Positions 16,288 to 24,499 of a stretch of 64,000 nt of DNA are shown here, in pieces (within the stretch, counting starts at the first letter, position 1; every line of letters starts with the position of its first letter). The notes beneath the pieces were generated by a model. It ran no database searches and was not told the DNA's origin. It saw only the letters and a program-made list of their open reading frames with translations. Source of the DNA: SABI01 sp963663665 (GTDB lineage Bacteria > Spirochaetota > Spirochaetia > Sphaerochaetales > Sphaerochaetaceae); the NCBI GenBank assembly GCA_963663665.2, contig CAXXKP010000001.1, positions 744,001 through 808,000 on the forward strand, in the 5' to 3' direction. The translations under genes and the position numbers were made by a program.

Positions 16288-16604
16288 GTATTCCTTACTA
16301 AAATGATTACTAATACAACCATCATGTAAAAGGATTTATTATTCATGCTATGGAGGAGCTCTTAATAGATAACATAGAGCATTGTATAAACTACTCTACC
16401 TTTCTTAATCATCATCTATCTGTCATGGATTTGTGAGTTTTTAACTAGAGAATTACAATTTTTTCTTTGACAGGAGTAATTAGTATATTTAGTAAGGAGT
16501 GCTAACTATAAAGAATGTATCTTTGCTGTAACAATACTCTAATTATTCTTCTAAAAAAGCCCTTTTTGCGTTGTGATCTCTCTTAGTAAGGATTACTTAC
16601 TAAG
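16281..16604. repeat. Gene-free gap with three TTAGTAAG-type dyads
   Basis: No gene is seen between the radA stop (16287) and the end of the TraB-like gene (16612), which converge. The gap holds three related dyads of the form AGTAAG-N5-CTTACT: 16283-16299 (exact 6-bp arms), 16491-16507 (one mismatch), and 16582-16604 (perfect 9-bp arms CTTAGTAAG / CTTACTAAG around GATTA). A TTGACA (16467-16472) lies just before the second copy. The last copy could also act as a weak hairpin terminator for the TraB-like gene. A small RNA or operator function is possible but unproven. Confidence 0.5.
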
Positions 16605-16611
16605 GGGATTA

Positions 16612-17805
16612 TTATGATAAACTACTAATAAGAAGAGGAAATGCTATGAATGTGCCAATAGAGGCAAAGACACTAGTTGTAAAAAAGAGTAGAAGTGCAT
16701 GAATGATACGGTTTTTGAACCATCCTTTAAAATGGAGAATATCATCTGTGACTGACTCAAAATCCAAAACTCTAGGCTTTCTCATAGTTATTTCTAATAT
16801 TCCTGCAACCATACCGACACCAAGTGTTGGGCTTAATGCTGTAATAGGTGCTGCTAGCATAGATAATATGATAGTGACAGGATGCCCTAATGATATCAGT
16901 GCAGCTATTCCTGTAAGTGATGAATTAAGGGCAAACCAGTAGAGAAACATTGTTACTCCTTTGTCCCACCCAGAGTTTATAAACCCGTATGCGATGATTC
17001 CTAAGAGTGCTATTAATAAGCCATATGAAAAAATCTTTCCAGTAGGAGAACTTGGTGGAACGCTACTGATTTCATCAAGGGAGAATGAATCCTTTTGTTG
17101 ATCTAAATATTCCATATGTTTGATAAGCCCTGGAGCATGTCCAGCACCAACTACTGCCACGAGTTTAGTCCCTTTTGTTCTGTAGATAGAGGTTGCAAGG
17201 TATTGGTCTCTTTCATCGATAAGAACTTTTTTAACGGTAGGTAATTCTTTTGCCATTTCATCAAGCATCGACTGAAGCATATTTGTTTCTTTCAAATGTT
17301 CAATATCTTCATCGCTTATTTCTTCTTTAGAAAAAGCGGCTGTAAGGAGAGATGATATTAATTTTGTTTTATTCCAGAGAGATGAGAGTCTCCATGCTCT
17401 TATAAAGGTTGTTTGAATCTCTCTATCGCAAAGCGAGAGAGGGATATTCCTTTCACTCGCAATTTCAGCTGCTTTCATAATTTCATCGCCAGGAGATACT
17501 CCCATTTTATCACCAAGCTTCTTTTGATAGGAAGAGAGAGCAAGGTTTGCGAGGAGCAAAAAGCCTTTATTCTGCTTTAAGACTGATTTTATATCGAGAT
17601 TTTCCCACCCTTTTTCTTCGGTTTTTGATTTATAGCGGCCATTATCAAGTTCTACGCAGATTGCATCTGGGAGAAATTCATCTATTGCTTGCTCTACTTC
17701 ATTCACACTATCGTGTGAAACATGTGCTGTTCCTATTAGAATGATTTCTTTGCCATCGGCACATACAAGTCGATGTTGTGTATCAGTTAGCTTCTCAACG
17801 TTCAC
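16612..17805 (-). CDS. TraB/PrgY family membrane protein
   Basis: The 397-residue protein has a TraB domain (Tiki/TraB superfamily) in its first ~235 residues: EIILIGTAHVSHDSV with the conserved GTAHVS, CVELDNGRY with the conserved Glu-Leu-Asp/Arg, and VAVVGAGHAPGL. The last ~140 residues contain several hydrophobic helices, so the domain is anchored in the membrane. PrgY proteins limit peptide pheromone activity in enterococci, and eukaryotic Tiki proteins are metalloproteases; the role in this organism is unknown. It is alone in its transcription unit on this strand apart from the hypothetical gene upstream. Confidence 0.88.
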   Translation of the reverse strand: MNVEKLTDTQHRLVCADGKEIILIGTAHVSHDSVNEVEQAIDEFLPDAICVELDNGRYKSKTEEKGWENLDIKSVLKQNKGFLLLANLALSSYQKKLGDKMGVSPGDEIMKAAEIASERNIPLSLCDREIQTTFIRAWRLSSLWNKTKLISSLLTAAFSKEEISDEDIEHLKETNMLQSMLDEMAKELPTVKKVLIDERDQYLATSIYRTKGTKLVAVVGAGHAPGLIKHMEYLDQQKDSFSLDEISSVPPSSPTGKIFSYGLLIALLGIIAYGFINSGWDKGVTMFLYWFALNSSLTGIAALISLGHPVTIILSMLAAPITALSPTLGVGMVAGILEITMRKPRVLDFESVTDDILHFKGWFKNRIIHALLLFFTTSVFASIGTFIAFPLLISSLS

Positions 17806-17860
17806 AATGGTTCCTCCGCATCTGTATTAATATATATATGATGTGAAAAAGGTACAACAC

Positions 17861-18298
17861 CTAGAGAGAGCTATTCTCGAAGGGCAAGAAAAATTGTACG
17901 ACAATTTCGAATCGTTTTTCTTTATAGAGACGTATATAGAGTGCAGAAGATTTTTGATGAAGTTCTGTTGAAACGAATTTTAAACAAAGTGGTAAAAATT
18001 CAGTTTTTGATGAAGGTGTGAAAAGAAGTTGCTCAAAACTATACTCACCAGGATGGAGAGAGGCTAAAGGAGGGTCTTCAGTTTTTAGATATTGGGAATA
18101 TCCCTTTTGGGGATGAATCATATACATTTCATCACTCGATTCGACAAGACATTCAATAATGCTGTCAGTACCAACTTCTTCACTTTCTAAAAAGAGAAGC
18201 ATTGCTTCATAATAATCCCCAACTAAATCGTTTGTTGGCATACTTGTCACGATTGTTGTATAATTCATATCTTGATGTAGATGTAAATGACGAATCAA
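17861..18298 (-). CDS. Hypothetical protein
   Basis: This 145-residue protein is not recognised. It has an acidic N-terminal half (DYYEAMLLFLESEEVGTDSIIECL) and no signal peptide or membrane helix. The start is a TTG at 18298 with GGGGG seven bases upstream; ATG at codon 11 is an alternative. It diverges from the metallopeptidase-like gene, whose start codon lies only 29 bp away, so each gene's promoter must lie inside the other's coding region. The TraB-like gene follows on the same strand after 55 bp. Confidence 0.6.
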   Translation of the reverse strand: MIRHLHLHQDMNYTTIVTSMPTNDLVGDYYEAMLLFLESEEVGTDSIIECLVESSDEMYMIHPQKGYSQYLKTEDPPLASLHPGEYSFEQLLFTPSSKTEFLPLCLKFVSTELHQKSSALYIRLYKEKRFEIVVQFFLPFENSSL

Positions 18299-18327
18299 AA
18301 GAGAACCCCCTATGAGGATAAAGTGTA

Positions 18328-19029
18328 GTGAAAAGTGAGACTAAAGTACAGTATTCTCTCTCTCTTAGTAAAAAGAGAAGAACGATACTGATAAAAATGA
18401 GTGATGAAGGGGAAGTGAAAGTTCTTGCTCCATATGGGACTTCCAAGAGAAAGGTAGAAGAAGTTCTTCTCACTCATTATGATTGGATTGAAAGACGGAA
18501 ATCTCATTTAACAAGTCTTGATCAACCTCTTCCTTCCCATACTTATAAGGATGGAGATCAATTTCTTCTTCACAACAAAGTTTTTACTTTAAAAATAGAA
18601 AAAAATGAGGAAAAATTCGTTGAAATTGTAGGTAATTCTATAATTGTAATATCTCCAAGCATCTCAGTTATTGCTATAAAGAAACTCATTGAAAACTATT
18701 ATGATGAATATGGACTGAATCTTTATAAGAAACTTGTTTTAAAGTGGATTACGGAATTAGGACTCACAAATACTCAATATACTATTTCTATGACTACATA
18801 TCCTCGAAGATTGGGAAGTTGTTCCTCTCAAGGAGTTCTCTCTTTTGCTCGCAGAACTCTTATGATGCCTATTGAGCTAATAGATTATTTAGCACTACAC
18901 GAAGTTGCTCATTTGGTGTATTTTAATCATAGTAGAGATTTTAAGGAACTTCTTAAGTACCACATGAGTGATTATAAAGAAAGGTTTGATAAAATAAAGC
19001 AGCTTCGAGTTAAAATAGCTCACATTTAG
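18328..19029 (+). CDS. YgjP-like (DUF45) zinc metallopeptidase-fold protein
   Basis: The 233-residue protein carries the SprT/M48-like zinc motif HEVAHLVYFNHSRDF (about residues 192-206), where HExxH plus the downstream His are the expected ligands, and RRLGSCSSQGVLSF, matching the RWGSC segment of YgjP/DUF45 proteins (arginine-leucine here instead of arginine-tryptophan). Family members are small metal-dependent hydrolases with poorly known substrates. The start is GTG at 18328 with GAGGA 10 bp upstream. It is soluble with no signal peptide. Confidence 0.85.
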   Translation: MKSETKVQYSLSLSKKRRTILIKMSDEGEVKVLAPYGTSKRKVEEVLLTHYDWIERRKSHLTSLDQPLPSHTYKDGDQFLLHNKVFTLKIEKNEEKFVEIVGNSIIVISPSISVIAIKKLIENYYDEYGLNLYKKLVLKWITELGLTNTQYTISMTTYPRRLGSCSSQGVLSFARRTLMMPIELIDYLALHEVAHLVYFNHSRDFKELLKYHMSDYKERFDKIKQLRVKIAHI

Positions 19030-19091
19030 AAGGTTCATCCAAAAAAAGAAAAGTGTGCTAAAATTTATAAAGAGATTTTTAGGAGGGTTGT

Positions 19092-20300
19092 ATGGAACCT
19101 AATAAAATTGCCCCAGGAATTCATCGTGTATTTGCTAATATCGGTAATAGAGAATTGTTTGAAGGGATTTGGCCTCTTCCACACGGTGTGAGTATTAATT
19201 CTTATATTGTACAAGGAAGCGATAAAATAGCATTTATTGATTTAGTAAAAGATTGGGAAGGGGCATTTGCTAAAGTAAATGCACAGCTTGATACTCTCGG
19301 GATTGCTTTTAGTGATATTGATTATCTTGTTTTAAATCATATGGAACCTGATCATACTGGATCTTTAAGTGAAATGAGAAAAAAAAATCCTCGTATGGAG
19401 ATTCTTTGCACTAAAAAGGCTGTTCCTTTAATTTCATCTTTTTATGGCATAGAAGAAGGCGTTAGAGCTGTTAGTTCAAAAGATTCTGTTGATTTGGGTG
19501 GTAAAACTCTTGTTTTTGAAGAAACTCCAAATATTCACTGGCCAGAGACAATGATGACCTATGTCCCTGAAGATGGGGTCCTCTTTAGTTGTGATGCGTT
19601 TGGATCTTTTGGAACATACGATCATGCCTTTGATGATGAACTAACTGAAGAAGAATGGAGTCTCTTAATGCCAGAGACACAACGCTATTATGCCAATATT
19701 GTTTCTACTTTCAGCTCTTTTGTAACGAAAGGAATCGAAAAATTAACAGGTTTTGATATAAAAATTGTAGCTCCAAGTCATGGTATTATTTGGCGGAAGA
19801 ATCCAATGAAAGTAATAAATTTTTACAAGGATTTAGCTCGATATATGAACGAACCTGATAATGGTACCGTTACGATTGTCTATAGTAGTATGTATGGCAA
19901 TAGTATAAAGCTTGTCCCTCTCGTAAAAGAGACTTTAGAGAAGGAAGGAGTGAGAGTTCTCACTTATGAAGTGCCCAAAGAGCATGCTTCATTTGTTCTT
20001 TCATCTGCATGGGAGTCTAAAGGGATTGTCTTTGCTATGCCCACCTATGAATATAAGATGTTCCCCCCTATGTATCACATTCTCGATATCCTAGAGCGAT
20101 CTCATGTGAATAAAAGAAAGGTAATGAGACTTGGCTCTTTTGGGTGGAGTGGTGGTGCTCAAAAACAATTTGAACCGTTTCTTGAATCATTGAAATGGGA
20201 TTGCCTCGGTATTGTTGAATACCAAGGAGCTCCAACTGATTCAGATAAGGAGAATGCAATTAGTATTGCAAAAGCATTAGCAAAAAGTGTTTTAGAATAG
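19092..20300 (+). CDS. Flavodiiron protein (FprA-type oxygen/NO reductase)
   Basis: This 402-residue protein has a metallo-beta-lactamase-like diiron domain followed by a flavodoxin domain. The diiron ligands are visible as H83-x-E85-x-D87-H88 (HMEPDHTGSL), then IHWPETM, SCDAFGSFG and APSHGIIW. The FMN domain starts at VTIVYSSMYGNS (about residue 255). Flavodiiron proteins reduce O2 to water, or NO to N2O, using rubredoxin and protect anaerobes. No rubredoxin gene is adjacent. TAGGAGG precedes the ATG. Confidence 0.95.
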   Translation: MEPNKIAPGIHRVFANIGNRELFEGIWPLPHGVSINSYIVQGSDKIAFIDLVKDWEGAFAKVNAQLDTLGIAFSDIDYLVLNHMEPDHTGSLSEMRKKNPRMEILCTKKAVPLISSFYGIEEGVRAVSSKDSVDLGGKTLVFEETPNIHWPETMMTYVPEDGVLFSCDAFGSFGTYDHAFDDELTEEEWSLLMPETQRYYANIVSTFSSFVTKGIEKLTGFDIKIVAPSHGIIWRKNPMKVINFYKDLARYMNEPDNGTVTIVYSSMYGNSIKLVPLVKETLEKEGVRVLTYEVPKEHASFVLSSAWESKGIVFAMPTYEYKMFPPMYHILDILERSHVNKRKVMRLGSFGWSGGAQKQFEPFLESLKWDCLGIVEYQGAPTDSDKENAISIAKALAKSVLE

Positions 20301-20350
20301 TATTCTTGCCTGACAATATAAGGAAGAAATTTCTATAAGCTATAATAATG

Positions 20351-20390
20351 AATAAGGCAAATGAAATAATAATCACTTGCCTTATTTTTT
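20351..20390. terminator. Terminator between convergent fprA-type gene and pepD
   Basis: AATAAGGCAA (20351-20360) pairs with TTGCCTTATT (20377-20386), and TTTT follows. A few extra pairs extend it inward after one mismatch. It sits between converging genes and most clearly serves the rightward one. Confidence 0.75.
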
Positions 20391-20407
20391 ATACTAAATA
20401 TATTTCT

Positions 20408-21862
20408 TTATTCAATTATTTCGCAGAGATGTCTCAAGAAAGATGCAATCCTTTCGGTCGATGAAATTGAAACTCTCTCTTTAATACTATGTGCATCATA
20501 GATATTTGGGCCTAAGGAAACAGAATCCATACCAGGAACTCTTTCATTGATAATTCCACATTCGAGACCTGCATGAATTGCTGTGACTAGGGCATCCTTG
20601 TTATGGATAGTTTTATATGCAGTAGCACAGAATTCTGCGAGAGGAGACTCTGGCCTTGGGGTCCATGCGGGGTAAGAATTAACAATTTCGATCTTTGCCC
20701 CTGCCACGTTGAAGGCAAGCGCTGTTCGATTACTAGTGAATTCAAGAGCACTTTCGATTTCACCTCGTTGGCTACTTACTAAAGAAATTGAATCTTGTTT
20801 GGTCTTTACAATAGCAAGATTGGCAGAGGTCTCAACAATCCCTTTAATATTATCACTCATTCGTTGCACTCCATTAGGAGCTAATAAGAGTCCATTAATA
20901 AAAGCGGTACTTTGAGATTCACTGAGCCCTTTTAATTCTATTGGTTCTATCTGTTGAACTGAGACAAATATATTCTTCTCTATATGTCTGAATTCGTTCT
21001 TTAAAACTTCAGCAAAAGAGGAAACTAATTGCTTTAATTGCTGTTTTTGTTGAGATGAAATAGCAATCACAGCGTTACAACTGCTTGGAATCACGTTTCT
21101 TTTTGTTCCTCCATTAATACTGATTAGCTGCAAAGGGGAAGATTTATTGAATTCATAGAGTAAGCGAGTAATAAATACGATTGCATTTCCTCTTTGAGTA
21201 TGGATTTCTCCACCACTATGTCCTCCTAAGAGCCCACTCACTTCAAGTTCAAAATATTCTGGATTTGGAAGAGTAATTTCACTTTTATTAAAGGAAAGAG
21301 TCCCATCAACTTCATTACCACCAGCACTTCCTATAAAGAACACACCCTCATCTTCGCTATCTATATTAAGCATTCTTCTACTCTCAATAAGCGAGCCGTC
21401 GAGCTTAAAAGCGCCAGTAAGGCCGGTTTCTTCATCAATGGTAAAGATTCCTTCGAGAGGACCATGTGATGCCTTACTATCTGTAAACAGATCAAGTATA
21501 AGTGCAATTGCTATACCATTGTCGGCACCTAGAGTCGTATTATCACCATGGAGAAAATCTCCTTCTTGAATTAAAGTTATCCCATCGGTAAGGAAATTAT
21601 GCTTACTTCCCTCACCTTTAACACAAACCATATCCATATGCCCTTGAAGCGCTAATGGTGGGAGATGTTCTTTTCCCTTTGTAGCTGGGACCTTGATAAC
21701 AACATTCCCAATGTTATCAACAAGGGCGGTGAATTTGTGTTCCTTTGCAAAGGATAAGAGGAATTCTCTCACTCCTCCTTCATTGCCTGATTCTCGAGGG
21801 ATAGAAGAGAGTTGCTTGAAATAATTCCATACTGGTATTTCGAATAGTGATTTTTCATTCAT
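20408..21862 (-). CDS. pepD: Aminoacyl-histidine dipeptidase (PepD, M20 family)
   Basis: This is a 484-residue cytosolic dinuclear zinc peptidase that cleaves Xaa-His and other dipeptides. Expected ligand segments are visible: LQGHMDMVC (about residue 72), GDNTTLGADNGIAIA, and the catalytic glutamate pair DEETGLTGA, then NIDSEDEG and a late HAGLECG. Length and order match PepD. It is the last gene of a leftward group with ygiQ-like, MATE and nagA, starting 24 bp after nagA. Confidence 0.93.
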   Translation of the reverse strand: MNEKSLFEIPVWNYFKQLSSIPRESGNEGGVREFLLSFAKEHKFTALVDNIGNVVIKVPATKGKEHLPPLALQGHMDMVCVKGEGSKHNFLTDGITLIQEGDFLHGDNTTLGADNGIAIALILDLFTDSKASHGPLEGIFTIDEETGLTGAFKLDGSLIESRRMLNIDSEDEGVFFIGSAGGNEVDGTLSFNKSEITLPNPEYFELEVSGLLGGHSGGEIHTQRGNAIVFITRLLYEFNKSSPLQLISINGGTKRNVIPSSCNAVIAISSQQKQQLKQLVSSFAEVLKNEFRHIEKNIFVSVQQIEPIELKGLSESQSTAFINGLLLAPNGVQRMSDNIKGIVETSANLAIVKTKQDSISLVSSQRGEIESALEFTSNRTALAFNVAGAKIEIVNSYPAWTPRPESPLAEFCATAYKTIHNKDALVTAIHAGLECGIINERVPGMDSVSLGPNIYDAHSIKERVSISSTERIASFLRHLCEIIE

Positions 21863-21886
21863 TAGTGACTCCTTTATTCAGTTTTA

Positions 21887-23065
21887 TTAAAAGTAGTTAC
21901 GAACAAGATTGCCACGAATAAAGAGGCCTTTCAAGTTAATATCTTCATCAAATACTACAATATCGGCTAAATAGCCGGGGATAAGTCTCCCTTTTAAATC
22001 AATGTTATAGATCCGAGCAGGGTTTGAAGAAGCCATTTGAATAGCTGATTCAACTGGGACTTCCCATGATACAAGGTTCTTTACTCCTTGGAGCATTGTG
22101 AGTGCAGATCCTAATATAGTATTGGGGTCATCTTTTCTATGGAATGCTCCGTCCGGATCAAGTATCGCTGTTTCCCCATTTGCAATAAGATCACCACTTT
22201 CTTGTTTTGTTGGTTTCAAAGAATCTGTAACGAGAACAACATTCCTTACACTTTTTTCTCTTAAGAGTAGCTTTATTAGCTCCGGGTGTACGTGTACTCC
22301 ATCGCCGATAATTTCACACTGCATATCTTCTTCAATCATAATAGCGCCAACTGTTCCAGGGTTTCTATGGTGGAGTCGGCTCATTGCGTTAAAGAAGTGA
22401 GTTGAGTGAAGTATCCCTACTTGCATTCCCTCAATAATATTTTCATATGTAGCATTTGTATGACCTGCTAATAAAACAATTCCTTGTTTTACTGCTGCAA
22501 GGGCAATATCTCTCATGTTTTTCAACTCTGGAGCAACAGTCATGCAAACTATATGACCTTTCCCTGCTTTAATAATTTCATTAAAAACACCGAGATCAAC
22601 ATTTTGAATTCCATCCTCATTTTGAGCACCTATTCTTTCATGCGAAATAAAAGGCCCTTCAACGTTAATACCTAAAATCTCAGCACCAGTTTCTTTACCG
22701 ATTGCTTCCACCACAGCATTAATATCTTTAATCATGTTCTCTAATGTATCTGTGTAGATAGTAGGAAAGAACCCAGAAACACCAAAATCTGCTAATCTTT
22801 CTGACATTTTTACTATTGAATTTGGATCAGCATCTTCTGTTCCGTATCCCCCAATTCCATGTATATGGGTGTCGATAAAACCAGAAGTTATATAAGCCCC
22901 TTTTACATCAATAGTCTCTGTTCCACTTGGAAAATTTTTCTGTTTAATTCTTTTCATATTGAAGATATCTCCAATATTTCCGCTTGAATCTATATATACT
23001 CCACAATTAGGAATTTTTACCGCTCCGGTAACAACAATTCCATTTGTTAATACTGTTGAACTCAT
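21887..23065 (-). CDS. nagA: N-acetylglucosamine-6-phosphate deacetylase
   Basis: NagA removes acetate from GlcNAc-6-P to give GlcN-6-P for glycolysis or wall synthesis. The 392-residue amidohydrolase shows DTHIHGIGGYGTED (HxH metal motif), EGPFI, LAGHTNAT, STHFFNAMS and the catalytic aspartate in VTDSLKPT. No nagB is visible in the window. The link to the glycan locus 3.5 kb away is functional inference only, since the two are separate transcription units. Confidence 0.94.
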   Translation of the reverse strand: MSSTVLTNGIVVTGAVKIPNCGVYIDSSGNIGDIFNMKRIKQKNFPSGTETIDVKGAYITSGFIDTHIHGIGGYGTEDADPNSIVKMSERLADFGVSGFFPTIYTDTLENMIKDINAVVEAIGKETGAEILGINVEGPFISHERIGAQNEDGIQNVDLGVFNEIIKAGKGHIVCMTVAPELKNMRDIALAAVKQGIVLLAGHTNATYENIIEGMQVGILHSTHFFNAMSRLHHRNPGTVGAIMIEEDMQCEIIGDGVHVHPELIKLLLREKSVRNVVLVTDSLKPTKQESGDLIANGETAILDPDGAFHRKDDPNTILGSALTMLQGVKNLVSWEVPVESAIQMASSNPARIYNIDLKGRLIPGYLADIVVFDEDINLKGLFIRGNLVRNYF

Positions 23066-23110
23066 GTAATAGACCTCTTAAATCAAATATAAAGGGGTAA
23101 CTGTTGGGGG

Positions 23111-24499
23111 TCAAGCAATCTCCTTGGAATCTTGGACTAATCTATTAATCCATTTTTTCCTTTTTATGCGGATGAAACCCAAGGTAGCTTTAAAGAATTC
23201 TTCTAAACCGACAAGAAGGTATATGTAATATATTGGCAATTTAAATACGAGAACTCCAAGGAATGCTAAAGGAACGCCAATCCCCCAAACACCAGCTAAC
23301 TCTGTGATCATCCCAAACTTTGTGTCTCCTCCTGAGCGGAGGATTCCCACGACTATAAGCATTGTACATGCCTTAATAGGAATCAATAGGGCTAAAGAAC
23401 GTAATGATCGGACTGTAATCTCATACACATAATCTGATAAATTAAAAATTTTGGGGATAAATGGAGCAAGAGAAAACAATCCTAAGCCCATGAAAAAACC
23501 TACAATAATTACGAGCTTAAGGAGAGTATATGCATATTTTTGGGCAAGCTCTAATTTATTTTCACCGATTTTATTTCCAATCAGAATCGCTGCTGCATTG
23601 CTTACTCCTATTAAAATAACAAAGAATAGATGTTCGATTGATTGGCTAACATTCACACTCGCAATTACAGTAGTGCCCAATTTAGCATATGCTATCTTGT
23701 AGAACACCATACCTAAAGACCAAAACATTTCGTTGAGAATTACAGGGAAGCATGTAGCAAAGTATTTTTTTATCTCTATGAGTGTGAAACTAAATAATAT
23801 CTTGATGGGAGCCGCAACAGCACCCTTACGACGGTATACTATAAATAATAAGACTACCATTTCTAAAAATCGTGCTATTAAAGTAGCAATAGCAGCACCT
23901 TTAACCTCAAGCCGAGGAAACCCAAAATGACCTAATATAAGGATATAATTTAGAATTACATTCACAATAAGAGAAATAATGGAAATATACATCGGAGTTC
24001 TTGAGTCCTCTGTACTGCGAAGGGCCGCTGAATATATCATCACAATAGCCGTCATGAGATAGGAAATACTTACAATCTTTAAATAATCTACTCCATAAGC
24101 AACTACAATAGGGTCATGTGTAAATATATTCATGATTGATGTTGGAAAGAAGTATGAGAAGAACGCACTTATTATAGCTCCAATGAGACCAAGAGAGAGT
24201 GCAATTCCTATCGTTCTTTGCAACTTATCTATCTGTTTTGCACCCCAATATTGAGCGACAAAGATTGCGGCACCACTACTCACCCCAAAATAAAAGAGTG
24301 ATATTAAAAAGAACATTTGGTTTGCAAGACCTACTGCGGCAAGAGCTTCTTCACTCACTGCGGTTATCATAAGTGTGTCAATAAATGATAAAGATGTCAT
24401 TAATAGGTTTTGAACCATGATAGGAAGAGCGAGAAAGAGGAGTCGAGAATAAAAATCTCTTTTTAGAGTATTATAGTTTTGATTAGATAAAGTAGTCAC
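23111..24499 (-). CDS. MATE family efflux transporter
   Basis: The 462-residue protein has about 12 hydrophobic helices in two similar halves. It begins with LFLALPIMVQNLLMTSLSFIDTLM, typical of MATE proteins, and contains SSGAAIFVAQYWGAKQ. MATE transporters export cations, drugs or metabolites using Na+ or H+. The substrate cannot be told from sequence. Its start overlaps the end of the YgiQ gene by 4 bp, so they are co-translated. Confidence 0.93.
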   Translation of the reverse strand: MTTLSNQNYNTLKRDFYSRLLFLALPIMVQNLLMTSLSFIDTLMITAVSEEALAAVGLANQMFFLISLFYFGVSSGAAIFVAQYWGAKQIDKLQRTIGIALSLGLIGAIISAFFSYFFPTSIMNIFTHDPIVVAYGVDYLKIVSISYLMTAIVMIYSAALRSTEDSRTPMYISIISLIVNVILNYILILGHFGFPRLEVKGAAIATLIARFLEMVVLLFIVYRRKGAVAAPIKILFSFTLIEIKKYFATCFPVILNEMFWSLGMVFYKIAYAKLGTTVIASVNVSQSIEHLFFVILIGVSNAAAILIGNKIGENKLELAQKYAYTLLKLVIIVGFFMGLGLFSLAPFIPKIFNLSDYVYEITVRSLRSLALLIPIKACTMLIVVGILRSGGDTKFGMITELAGVWGIGVPLAFLGVLVFKLPIYYIYLLVGLEEFFKATLGFIRIKRKKWINRLVQDSKEIA

